NCBI GenBank assembly: GCA_943354745.1 | Contig: CALRDB010000002.1 | Span: 1 to 64,000 of the forward strand | Direction: 5' to 3' | Length of the DNA: 64,000 nucleotides | DNA from: Candidatus Nomurabacteria bacterium | GTDB lineage: Bacteria > Patescibacteriota > Minisyncoccia > Phycocordibacterales > UBA10002 | Shown: positions 40,758-49,056 of the stretch, in pieces | How positions within the stretch are numbered: position 1 is the first letter of the stretch | Layout: every line of letters starts with the position of its first letter | Program-made: the position numbers and the translations under genes | Notes under the pieces: generated by a model | What the model was told of the DNA's origin: nothing | Database searches by the model: none | Seen by the model: the letters and a program-made list of their open reading frames with translations, nothing else

Positions 40758-43694
40758 CTATGTACTACTTACTCTCTTGAGCTTGCACCACTCGCACTCA
40801 GCTTCATCGCAAAACTCGGTCATAATCCGGCCTGACCAGACTGAATCAATAAGCGACTGGATATCTTTCTTGAGCGTCTCAATATCAACATCGGTGATAG
40901 GAAGTGAGACGATACCGCACTTCCCTTTCTTATCGGGAATGACGAACACAAGAGATGGAACAATTTCCTTACCTTTATACTTCGGATCTCCGTGGAGAAG
41001 GTATTTGTAAAATGTGAGCTGTCTAAAATAACTACCATCGGAGGACTTAGTCTCTCCTTTAATCGCAGCAACCGTCATTACCTCCTTAGTCTTATAGTCA
41101 AAGACGCGCACCGTATCTTCTATAACAAGAACCGCGTCGAGCTTGCCGTGAACGGGAATGGTCACAGCGTTCCCTTCATACGTCCCCGAAAACTGTCCTT
41201 CACTCCAGCTTTCGGTGACCGCCTTCACTACTCCGAAATGGTTCTGCAGCTCGCGCGCGATTACGTTCGCCTCTTCAAACAATTCCTTCTTCACCGCTTC
41301 TTTTTCGAAAATGGGAAGTAGTGAACGGCTAAGGTACGAAGAAACAGAATCTTTAAAAACATGTTCAATGTGTTCGACGCTTCGGTCGGTATCCGCCCAG
41401 ATATACGCAAACGCTTCGTGTACTGCAGTTCCTTTCTCCGCACTCGCTGCAGGAGCCTGAGGAATCTTGAGAATACTTTGATACACGAAAGAGCTTGGAC
41501 ACGTAAGAAAGTGGTTCAATGCGGTCACCGACAGTCCTTTTTCTAGCAAAATTGTTTTCGCAAGATCAACTATTTTTTCTCCTTTTCTATTTCGTACGTT
41601 CGTCTCTTGTTCGTAGTTCGTAGCAAGGGAAGGTGTCTCTACGATCGGCATGGGGGCAGAAATACGCTGTACACATTTTGGATCAAGCTCATCGATAAAC
41701 CGTAATGGGGTTTCCACTTTCCCACCCGCTATTTCCTCTGGAACAAGGAGTACCGCATGTTTCTTTGCGCGAGTCAAGGCGACATAGAAGAGCCTCCGTG
41801 CGTCACGGGTTGCGTCTTCGTCATCTTTCGCTTTCTCTGGGAGTACGAAATACACGCCTCGTGCTCGGCCCATCCACGAACTTTCGGTCACAAAGGGGAT
41901 AAAGACGTACTCAAACTCAAGTCCTTTGCTTCCATGAGCCGTCATTGCCCTCACCTGTAGCTCAGGAGAACCAACACTCACCTTCACGCTCCTCTCTTCC
42001 GCTGAGGCCTTATACGAGCGAAGCTTCCGAAGAAGTTCTTGGGTGTCCTGAATATCACCCTCTCGTATAAGATATTCAGCAAGTTCTGTAATACCGCGCC
42101 ACACTTCCATAGCGGAAGGATCCCTGATGGCGAGTTTTACGAATCCCGATATTTCAGCTGCGAACATGATATAGGCAAGAGCTCCATCGCTCGACAGTTT
42201 ATTTTGAAGATGACGAAGTGCGGGAATCTTTTCCACAACTCCTTGCCTACCGCTCCGCAATGCTCGAATACACTCTACACCTCCCTCAAACGGAAGATCC
42301 CAGAGTCCCACAGCGATAGTCTTCGCAAGCGCCTCAACGTTTGTCGTGTCCGATAGATATTCGATAAGGGTGAAAAAAAGATTTCCGATGGGGTGATTAA
42401 AGATGTTTACTTTCCGCTCAGAAGAAACAGGAACGTGCTTTGACTCTAAAAAACGAATCACTCGTTCAAGGTCGCGATTTGTCTTGGTAATGATCGCCAC
42501 CGTACTCCCGCTCTCTTGTGCAAGAATCTTCTGAATCTCTTGTGCAAGATATTCGAGCGTGGCGGATTCCTTCCCTCCAACAAGATCAATAGGCCGGACG
42601 GCTTCACTCCCCGACGCAGACAGCCGTATACGGAGATGTGTATTTTCTCCGTCTTCATAGTTATGTTCGATCATGGAAAATGCCCCATCGAGTAGATGTT
42701 GGTGTGATCGATAATTTTTCTCGAGTGCAATAATCTTCATATCCTTCCATGCATTTTTGAATGTACGGAAGTTTTCAACCGATGCCCCCTGAAAGCGGTA
42801 GATCGCCTGTTTTTCATCTCCAACAACGAAGAGGTTTGGTGATGTAAAGAAATCAGCCAAAAGACGAATGAGCAGGTTCTGCGAATCGTTGGTGTCTTGA
42901 TGTTCATCTACAAGCAGATAGAGAAACTTTTCCTGCAAAAGACGAAGGAGAAGCGTGTCTTTTTGAAGCGTGGTTAATAGTTCTATAATGAGGTCGTCAA
43001 AGTCGATACGCCGTTCTTCCCTCTTTCGTTGTTCATATCCCGCATACACATCAGCAAACAACACTGTCCGTTCACACTTCTCGATCTGTTTTTCCGCATC
43101 TGCTTTTAGTTTCCCTTTCGTAGCGCCACGGGTTGACATAGATTCCGGATCAGCCTTGATGTGCTTGATCTGTTCTTTCGCAAACACGCGAATCATATCG
43201 GGTGAAAGTGCTTCGCGTTTGGCGTCGCTTATCGCACCAAGTATTTTCTGCACGTAAAAATCAGGATTACCAAAAGGACGAAGTGATGAAAACGATTCAT
43301 CCTTTAAAATTGAACGAATAAGACTTTCAGCATCGATATCGGTCATCTGTGTCGTTCTGTCCAATTGCGTGAAATGGTCTTTGTGCTCCGCGATAACAGA
43401 CGCCGCAAATCCATGGAAAGTATGTAAATGCACTTCATCAGCACGCGACCCCATGAGTGCGCGAAGTTTCTGGCGCATCGCCTTCACTCCCGCTTCGGTA
43501 AAGGTGATAGCCAAAATGCCCGATGGGGGCGTATCGGTCTTACGGAGAATCTGCGCGATACGAAGCGTCAGTACTGTCGTCTTCCCTGTCCCCGGCCCCG
43601 CTATGACCATGACAGGGCCGTCGATAGTATCGACAGCCTCCCTTTGTTTCGAGTTCAACTGCTTGTACTGAGCATTAAATACATCTTCGGACAT
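40758..43694 (-). CDS. UvrD-like helicase fused to a PD-(D/E)XK nuclease
   Basis: 978 residues from the ATG at 43694. Superfamily 1A helicase motifs: Q motif LNSKQREAVDTIDG, Walker A AGPGTGKTTVL, motif II LLVDEHQDTND, motif III VVGDEKQAIYRFQGA, motif V AMTAHGSKGLEFEYVF, motif VI RRLFYVALTRAKKHA. The C-terminal 230 residues form a PD-(D/E)XK module (FLTCPSSFVYQ, GTAVHEAFAYI, GKLDAVLVIED, VFDYKTKEVM) with a late Cys group (CDEAECEWC), as in AddB/Cas4-like Fe-S nucleases. Likely a recombination or repair exonuclease. Confidence 0.9.
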   Translation of the reverse strand: MSEDVFNAQYKQLNSKQREAVDTIDGPVMVIAGPGTGKTTVLTLRIAQILRKTDTPPSGILAITFTEAGVKAMRQKLRALMGSRADEVHLHTFHGFAASVIAEHKDHFTQLDRTTQMTDIDAESLIRSILKDESFSSLRPFGNPDFYVQKILGAISDAKREALSPDMIRVFAKEQIKHIKADPESMSTRGATKGKLKADAEKQIEKCERTVLFADVYAGYEQRKREERRIDFDDLIIELLTTLQKDTLLLRLLQEKFLYLLVDEHQDTNDSQNLLIRLLADFFTSPNLFVVGDEKQAIYRFQGASVENFRTFKNAWKDMKIIALEKNYRSHQHLLDGAFSMIEHNYEDGENTHLRIRLSASGSEAVRPIDLVGGKESATLEYLAQEIQKILAQESGSTVAIITKTNRDLERVIRFLESKHVPVSSERKVNIFNHPIGNLFFTLIEYLSDTTNVEALAKTIAVGLWDLPFEGGVECIRALRSGRQGVVEKIPALRHLQNKLSSDGALAYIMFAAEISGFVKLAIRDPSAMEVWRGITELAEYLIREGDIQDTQELLRKLRSYKASAEERSVKVSVGSPELQVRAMTAHGSKGLEFEYVFIPFVTESSWMGRARGVYFVLPEKAKDDEDATRDARRLFYVALTRAKKHAVLLVPEEIAGGKVETPLRFIDELDPKCVQRISAPMPIVETPSLATNYEQETNVRNRKGEKIVDLAKTILLEKGLSVTALNHFLTCPSSFVYQSILKIPQAPAASAEKGTAVHEAFAYIWADTDRSVEHIEHVFKDSVSSYLSRSLLPIFEKEAVKKELFEEANVIARELQNHFGVVKAVTESWSEGQFSGTYEGNAVTIPVHGKLDAVLVIEDTVRVFDYKTKEVMTVAAIKGETKSSDGSYFRQLTFYKYLLHGDPKYKGKEIVPSLVFVIPDKKGKCGIVSLPITDVDIETLKKDIQSLIDSVWSGRIMTEFCDEAECEWCKLKRVSST

Positions 43695-43715
43695 GCACGT
43701 AGTATAGCAAATGCG

Positions 43716-43742
43716 AAAAAACCGGCTCTTCACCGGTTTTTT
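43716..43742. terminator. Terminator of rpoD
   Basis: AAAAAACCGG, loop, CCGGTTTTTT, about 50 bases after the rpoD stop on the minus strand. Confidence 0.85.
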
Positions 43743-43793
43743 CTTATTCCGTGTCAGTTCCGCGTTGGCTTCGTTCTGTCTCGTTCCGTGATT

Positions 43794-44993
43794 TTAATAG
43801 CCCTGCAACTTTTTCGACTTCTTATGCTGGCGGATTTTTTCGTGAGCTTTCGCTTCGATTTGGCGGATACGTTCGCGAGTCACGCCGAATTTTTGTCCCA
43901 CTTCTTCGAGTGTGTGCGTGACACCGTCGAGGAGGCCATGCCGAAGCTCTAGAATCTTTCGCTCTTTTTCTGAAAGGTCGCCGAGAATTTCCTTCACTTG
44001 GTCTCCGAGGATACGGCGGGACGATTCCTGGTCGGGAGAAAGTATCTTGTCATCATGTAAAAAGTCTCCGAGTGTTGACTTGCCGTCGTCGCCCTCATCG
44101 CCGACTGGCGATTCCAGCGAAACGGTATCTTGGTCAATTTTTTCAATCTGGTACACCTTGTCCGTCTCAATACCCATCTCGATACCGATTTCTTCCGGAA
44201 GCGGGTCGCGGCCGAGATCTTGTGAAAGTCGTCTCACGACTTGCTTGTACTTAGCGATAGTCTCCACCATATGGACCGGCACGCGAATAGTGCGGGATTG
44301 ATCGGCGAGTGCGCGAGTAATCGCTTGGCGGATCCACCACGTAGCATACGTTGAAAATTTATACCCCTTGGTCCAGTCGAATTTGTCGACAGCCTTAAAG
44401 AGACCTAAGTTCCCTTCTTGAATGAGATCGAGGAGTGTGAGGTCAGGCGAGCGTCCCACGTATTTTTTAGCAATCGAAACAACCAAACGGAGGTTCGCTC
44501 GAGCAAGAAGATTTTTGGCTTCCATGTCTCCCGCCTGAATGCGCTTCGCGAGCTCTTTTTCGTCTTTGGCGTTGATGAGGGGGTATTGTCCGATTTCCTT
44601 GAGGTACATCTGAATCGAATCATAGGATCCTTCACTACTCTTGCCGAGGTAGACATTTTTCTTTCCATGCGGTTCCGCGACTTCTTTCTCAAGCATTCCA
44701 CCACCTTCGAGTACGTCAATACCCGCTGTTTGGAATTTGGAGTAAAGTTCATCGAGGAACATGATGTCCTCTTCGATGGTAGGAAATTCTTTCAAAATGT
44801 CGTTATAGGTGATGAACCCGCGATTCTTACCCTTTGCGACAAGACGATCAGCACGTATATCACGCTCCTTACCTTTAGCCATTTTCTCGACAGGTTTTGA
44901 TGCAACCTTACTCTTTATAGGCTTCTTTTTTGGAGCAACCTTTGCTTTAATGGCTTTTTTCTTCTTTTTGAGGTCTTTTTTCGCTTTTGACAT
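43794..44993 (-). CDS. rpoD: Primary RNA polymerase sigma factor (RpoD)
   Basis: 399 residues from the ATG at 44993. A Lys-rich N-terminus (KAKKDLKKKKKAIKAKV) is followed by region 1.1-like sequence, region 1.2 (DSIQMYLKEIGQYPLI), region 2 (NLRLVVSIAKKY, LLDLIQEGNLGLFKAVDKF, YKFSTYATWWIRQAI), region 3 and region 4 (LEEVGQKFGVTRERIRQIEAKAHEKI). All housekeeping signatures are present. dnaG normally lies just upstream; here the island separates them. A promoter is present at 45003-45030, so the gene no longer depends on dnaG readthrough. Confidence 0.95.
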   Translation of the reverse strand: MSKAKKDLKKKKKAIKAKVAPKKKPIKSKVASKPVEKMAKGKERDIRADRLVAKGKNRGFITYNDILKEFPTIEEDIMFLDELYSKFQTAGIDVLEGGGMLEKEVAEPHGKKNVYLGKSSEGSYDSIQMYLKEIGQYPLINAKDEKELAKRIQAGDMEAKNLLARANLRLVVSIAKKYVGRSPDLTLLDLIQEGNLGLFKAVDKFDWTKGYKFSTYATWWIRQAITRALADQSRTIRVPVHMVETIAKYKQVVRRLSQDLGRDPLPEEIGIEMGIETDKVYQIEKIDQDTVSLESPVGDEGDDGKSTLGDFLHDDKILSPDQESSRRILGDQVKEILGDLSEKERKILELRHGLLDGVTHTLEEVGQKFGVTRERIRQIEAKAHEKIRQHKKSKKLQGY

Positions 44994-45002
44994 AGTGGCG
45001 AT

Positions 45003-45030
45003 AGTATATCTTAAATAGCGGTAACTGCAA
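45003..45030 (-). promoter_or_regulatory. Promoter of rpoD
   Basis: Minus strand TTGCAG (45025-45030), 16 nt, TATACT (45003-45008); expected start only about 3 nt before the ATG. Confidence 0.55.
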
Positions 45031-45091
45031 CCGTCCGAACATACGAAGAAAAGAGTGGGTTCCAAAGAACCTGGGGCTGCTTAAAAAATGT

Positions 45092-45126
45092 AAGAAAAAA
45101 GCGACTTGAGATGCTACCCAAGTCGC
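45092..45126 (-). terminator. Terminator ending hairpin sub-array A
   Basis: Hairpin 45101-45126 (arms GCGACTTG and CAAGTCGC) followed on the minus strand by TTTTTTC. It has the same size as the array hairpins. Confidence 0.85.
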
Positions 45127-45695
45127 TCGACACAATGCGGTACACTACTCGACCCGACCCAACTCCGCAAAACCATGAGTGACTAAACCGCAATCGCCAA
45201 ACGCTCGCGAACGAGCGTTTGGCCCCAAGCAAAGGACGTGATACCGCACCGGACACCACTCAACACGACCGCGGATTGACATAATTGCCATGCCTCCGTA
45301 AACGAAAGCACGGCCCCGTACCGTAGAACTCAGTGCAGAACAACTGGACACGAAGCCCGAGCCCACCATGCTGTGCCATACCTAAATGTGTCAGCCGATT
45401 CGAAAATCGACTGACACCCGAACGCTACAAATGAACAGAGGACAAAACAAGACCCTGCAAAACAATACGGCAATCGCACTCCAACCGAAGTCGGAGTGCT
45501 CCAAGCTGTAACGCTCCGGACCCTGCAACACTTGACGATACCGGACATGACCGCAGAATACACCACCGAAATAAACGGGAGGTGAAATCCACCTCCCGTT
45601 CCCAGACAGGACACAAACGTACAATGCATAACCCTACTGAACCTTACCGAACTGGACCGAAATATTCCGCACCTGCTTCCAAGTTTGGACCCGGA
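45101..45695 (-). repeat. Hairpin sub-array A (3' of the RAMP-like gene)
   Basis: Hairpins at 45101-45126, 45197-45222, 45288-45313, 45388-45417, 45476-45499 and 45574-45600. Example: CCAAACGCTCG, loop CGAA, CGAGCGTTTGG. At 45288 the 11 bp stem closes only if three A:C-type positions are G.U pairs of the minus-strand RNA. Linkers between stems are 70, 65, 75, 58 and 75 nt, and AC recurs in a fixed 5-nt phase inside each linker (for example ACACT ACTCG ACCCG ACCCA). Each hairpin is preceded on plus by AATYG-like and followed by CCGAA-like bases. No promoter of its own is seen; it is the 3' end of the RAMP-like transcript. No ORF in it is credible. Confidence 0.9.
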
Positions 45696-46337
45696 CTATT
45701 CACCTGCATATCCTTTCGGTTGCTCCGTCCACTGCCAGCTCACTGCCTCGAACTTCCCGTACGCGCCCCGTTGCTCGGCCGAGAAGAGACCTATCCCGAT
45801 ATCGCGCCCCGCACTGCCGACGAGCCTCTGGATAATCTTCTCATTAAGCGGCGCCGAGAATGAGATGAGCGCCTCACATGACCAGTCGTCAAACTGGGGG
45901 CAACGAACGATGCCCATCTCGCGTGAGTTCGGCCTCGCGTGACGATTGCGGGAGTACACACTCCAACCGGAAGTGCTCGAGAGTATGAGATATCCTCCGA
46001 TGATGCAGTATTGACTCACCTGATCCACGAAGTGGCCACTATGCCTATCCTGATACGGCCATGCCGCCATGCGAACCGCGTGCTTCAGCCACCTGCCTGG
46101 CACCGCGATACACCCACTGCGAGTGTCGCGGACAAGCAAGTCAGCTAAAGGTTGCTTTGAGATCTTGATGATCTGTTCACGCCTGGTATGGTCCGTTATC
46201 GGATGCATAAGAAGCGGTGTGACTCCCCGTAGGTGAACGAGGAGGTATTTCTTTGATATCGGTGCCGGTAGCTTCATAACGGAGCTCCGAACCGCGTTGG
46301 GAACTGGCATTTCTGCCATAACTGTTTTTGTGTTCAT
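45696..46337 (-). CDS. RAMP/Cas7-like candidate protein B
   Basis: 213 residues. Not recognised by name. After YLLVHLRGVTPLLMHPI and CIAVPGRWLKHAVRMAA, the second half reads DWSCEALISF, then about 20 residues on AGRDIGIG (176-183) and RGAYGKFEAV (190-199). The island gene at 52867-53688 has the same order: KWACEIEFTF, AGEKSGLG, GSYGQFRV. Both look like one family whose late glycine-rich loop resembles the G-rich loops of RAMP/Cas5/Cas7 proteins; similar proteins with VTPLL and GxGxxR...GxF strings occur in phages. An RNA-binding role is inferred. Own promoter at 46368; sub-array A lies in its 3' UTR. Confidence 0.5.
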   Translation of the reverse strand: MNTKTVMAEMPVPNAVRSSVMKLPAPISKKYLLVHLRGVTPLLMHPITDHTRREQIIKISKQPLADLLVRDTRSGCIAVPGRWLKHAVRMAAWPYQDRHSGHFVDQVSQYCIIGGYLILSSTSGWSVYSRNRHARPNSREMGIVRCPQFDDWSCEALISFSAPLNEKIIQRLVGSAGRDIGIGLFSAEQRGAYGKFEAVSWQWTEQPKGYAGE

Positions 46338-46367
46338 AAATCAATGATCTGTCCAAAACCAACATGC

Positions 46368-46396
46368 AGAATAACACGTTTATATAAATACGTCAA
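46368..46396 (-). promoter_or_regulatory. Promoter of RAMP-like gene B
   Basis: Minus strand TTGACG (46391-46396), 17 nt, TATTCT (46368-46373), about 30 nt before the ATG at 46337. Confidence 0.7.
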
Positions 46397-46403
46397 CTTT
46401 CGT

Positions 46404-46436
46404 ATAAAAAGGCGCCATCCGAAGCCGGACAGCGCC
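46404..46436 (-). terminator. Terminator ending sub-array B
   Basis: Hairpin 46411-46436, arms GGCGCCATCCG and CGGACAGCGCC, four-base loop, then TTTTTATAC on minus. Confidence 0.85.
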
Positions 46437-47320
46437 ATATGATCCAAACACCGGCGAGCATTGCAACGCGATACTATTCAGAACGCTAACTAACACAAGA
46501 GCAATTTCCCGCTCCGATGTAGCATCGGAGCGGGACCCGCAACAGAAGTAACCGCACTCCGGAATACCTTGCGATACAGAGCCTAGCCCCGCCGGACCGA
46601 AATTGCCACCCGTCTTCGAAAAAACGGGTGGCCACGGACCGTACCCGGTTCTACCCGACAGGACATTAGAGTACACAACAAGAACCAACACCACCAGAAT
46701 TTCCTGCCAGCCGTAACCGGCTGACAGGACCCGGACGCTACTCGAGAGTTCAGGACAGGACCTGACTGGACAGAAACGCGCGTAACCGTAATTCCAGGCC
46801 TCTGCGTGCAGAGACCTGGTCCGTGCAAAACAGCGGAATGCACTGGCGGACAGAACAGTATCGAACCGAACCGTACTATAGGCTAACAGGAACTTAATTC
46901 CCCAAACTCCCTCATCGAGAGTTTGGGTCCGAGCTTCACGGGACATTGCGACACGATGCGACTGCTAGACGCATCTTTCCAGAAATTCCTATCCTCCCGA
47001 GAGAGGTAGGATCCGAACAAAAAAATCTTCTGACGCACAAGACCAGACCTGACTGTAACTGAGACGGCACAAACGCAACTGTCGAGTCCTTGTAGTAAGG
47101 ACTCGACCCTGACCATGCACAACTCCACAACGCCAGACCGAACGGGACAGGGACTAAGCATACTTTTGCGCAATTTCCTGTCCGTTCTAACGAATGAACA
47201 GGACCCACACTCAACCTCACCCAACAGAACATTTGAGAGCGACGACGCAGAATACCTTACCATAGTGAACAGTTACGCCGAAGCGTACCTGCTGTTTTTC
47301 AATGCTCAAATGCTAACTGC
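46411..47320 (-). repeat. Hairpin sub-array B
   Basis: Hairpins at 46411, 46508, 46606, 46702, 46794, 46901, 46987, 47081 and 47176, plus a short one with loop CGAA near 47273. Stems are mostly 11 bp (CCCGCTCCGAT/ATCGGAGCGGG; GTCGAGTCCTT/AAGGACTCGAC). Period 86-107 bp. In the linker 46632-46702 nearly every pentamer has AC at positions 2-3 (GACCG TACCC ... TACCC GACAG GACAT). A promoter precedes it at 47321-47349 and a terminator ends it, so one RNA of about 0.9 kb is expected. The 46987 stem needs a bulged base. No protein-coding capacity is credible. Confidence 0.9.
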
Positions 47321-47349
47321 AAAGTAACACGAAAATCTATTTTAGGCAA
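47321..47349 (-). promoter_or_regulatory. Promoter of hairpin sub-array B
   Basis: Minus strand TTGCCT (47344-47349), 17 nt, TGT-TACTTT with -10 at 47321-47326. The block TTTTCGTGTTACTTTG is shared with the promoters at 48956 and 52062. Confidence 0.8.
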
Positions 47350-47380
47350 GAAAAAGGCGTCCCGAACGAATCGAGACGCC
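47350..47380 (-). terminator. Terminator ending sub-array C
   Basis: Hairpin 47356-47380 (GGCGTCCCGA/TCGAGACGCC, loop ACGAA), then TTTTTCTT on minus. The -35 box of the next promoter begins within it. Confidence 0.85.
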
Positions 47381-48950
47381 AGCCATAAAGAAGACAAGCC
47401 CTGGGCACGGTGCGGAACAATACCTCACCGAGCATAACCTTAATTTGAGTGCTCCGACACATCGAAGCACTCACCCTACCGCGGACTTGCATACGAGAAG
47501 AAACCCAACCTTGCTAGTGAGTACCGAACCCAAAAGAACCACTGTGTGCGACACCGTATCTACCGATGCCTGGCAAGGCAGGCATCGGTCCTACACCCTA
47601 CCGCTCTCTACCCCATGGTACCTAACACCACTGAACACTACATCATCGAAACGAAGTCTGAACGCCGATTGAGAATCGGCGTTCACCCGTACCGAACCAT
47701 ACCTTGCAACAATCCACAGAACTGAAACGCGCAGCAGATGACAGGACCGAAATTTGTCGTCCCGATTTGTTCATCGGGACGACATCCGTACTCTGCGACA
47801 CCGGTCATTACCTGACAGGTGCACACGCTACGTTACAGGACCATAATGTGCTATCTCGATGAAGCATCGAGATAGCATCCGCACCACTATTGGCCGGACA
47901 ATAAGATACTCTGCAACACCCGAGAATTGAGATCCATAATTTCACCGTCCCAATAGTACATCGGGACGGTGACCCAACAAAACCATACCTGACAGGACAC
48001 CGCGATACTGCAGAACACAGGAGAGGACACTGACTTACCGTAACTTCCCAGACCCTCGCAAGCGAAGGTCTGGGACCCAACCATACCGGATAACGCCGGA
48101 CAACGCGCCACTCTACTACACCTGAACGCAATCGCCCATCCCGATCTTAATCGGAATGGGCTCCGAGAAAAACCGTACCGTAGAATACACTGCCTTAACA
48201 CACGAAACGGTGACATACGGAACCGCATTATTCTGCTTCAACCGAAGTCAAAGCAGAACCCACACCGGACATGAATTCACCGTACAACACCCTACCCCAC
48301 TTAAGATGACAAGAGAGCGATAGGTCGCCCTGACCGAAACCAGAGCAACCCCCTACAGAACAGCGCATCGCCACAGGATTGCACGCGCTACATAACCAAG
48401 CCGGAGCGCAAAGGCTGTCCCGATCGAAATCGGGACGGTCCCGAAGCAAACGGCACGTTTGCGCACACTTGATTACAGAACTTGAATGCAACATGCTGAA
48501 CTGAGGCACTGCGTATATACCGCTCCGACCGAAGTCGAAGCGGCTTCGCACGCTACGCTACCGTGCGGGACACAAACAGACGTTACACCACTCTACGTAA
48601 CCGCGATACATCACGCGCTCACTGAGCGCGTGATGCCCCCCGCCGCACCAAGCGACACTAAACCCCGACGGACAGAGGCTATCCTGAACGTGCCACAACT
48701 GTCATGCACCGTGAGATGCATGACATCAGCGACAAGCATTACCAGGCCTGACAGAGACACGCCTTGCAGTACGTTTCCTAGCCTGACCTAATCCTGCGAA
48801 ACCAGAATTTACCACCCCGACCAGAGTCGGGGTGGTACCCGAGGAAAGCATTAGCTGACCTGACATAAAGACGGAAAGCCCCACCTATGCTTACTGGGCC
48901 GAACGCTACCAAATTTAACTCATTTTCAGTTGACAATGAGCTACTAACGA
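47356..48950 (-). repeat. Hairpin sub-array C (largest)
   Basis: Sixteen hairpins start at 47447, 47562, 47660, 47756, 47850, 47943, 48047, 48134, 48231, 48323, 48417, 48520, 48610, 48701, 48811 and 48919; an extra small one is at 48446-48462. Period 87-115 bp, mean about 98. Perfect examples are ACCACCCCGAC-CAGA-GTCGGGGTGGT (48811) and ATCACGCGCTC-ACT-GAGCGCGTGAT (48610). At 48231 and 48323 two or three pairs are G.U only in minus-strand RNA. The 47473-47561 linker keeps AC at one 5-nt phase through 17 pentamers. Promoter at 48956-48984, terminator at 47350: one RNA of about 1.6 kb. Confidence 0.9.
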
Positions 48951-48955
48951 ATTTC

Positions 48956-48984
48956 AAAGTAACACGAAAATAGAGATAACGCAA
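48956..48984 (-). promoter_or_regulatory. Promoter of hairpin sub-array C
   Basis: Minus strand TTGCGT (48979-48984), 17 nt, TACTTT (48956-48961) with TGT directly before it (extended -10). Confidence 0.77.
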
Positions 48985-49001
48985 GATTCGCAATCCTGCA
49001 A

Positions 49002-49034
49002 GAAAAAAGGCGTTTTGAGAAAACTCAAGACGCC
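49002..49034 (-). terminator. Terminator of the helicase gene
   Basis: Hairpin 49009-49034 (GGCGTTTTGAG/CTCAAGACGCC) with TTTTTTCTT after it on minus. A smaller hairpin (48981-48999) follows. Confidence 0.85.
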
Positions 49035-49056
49035 GTCGATTGACCTGCAATGGAGA

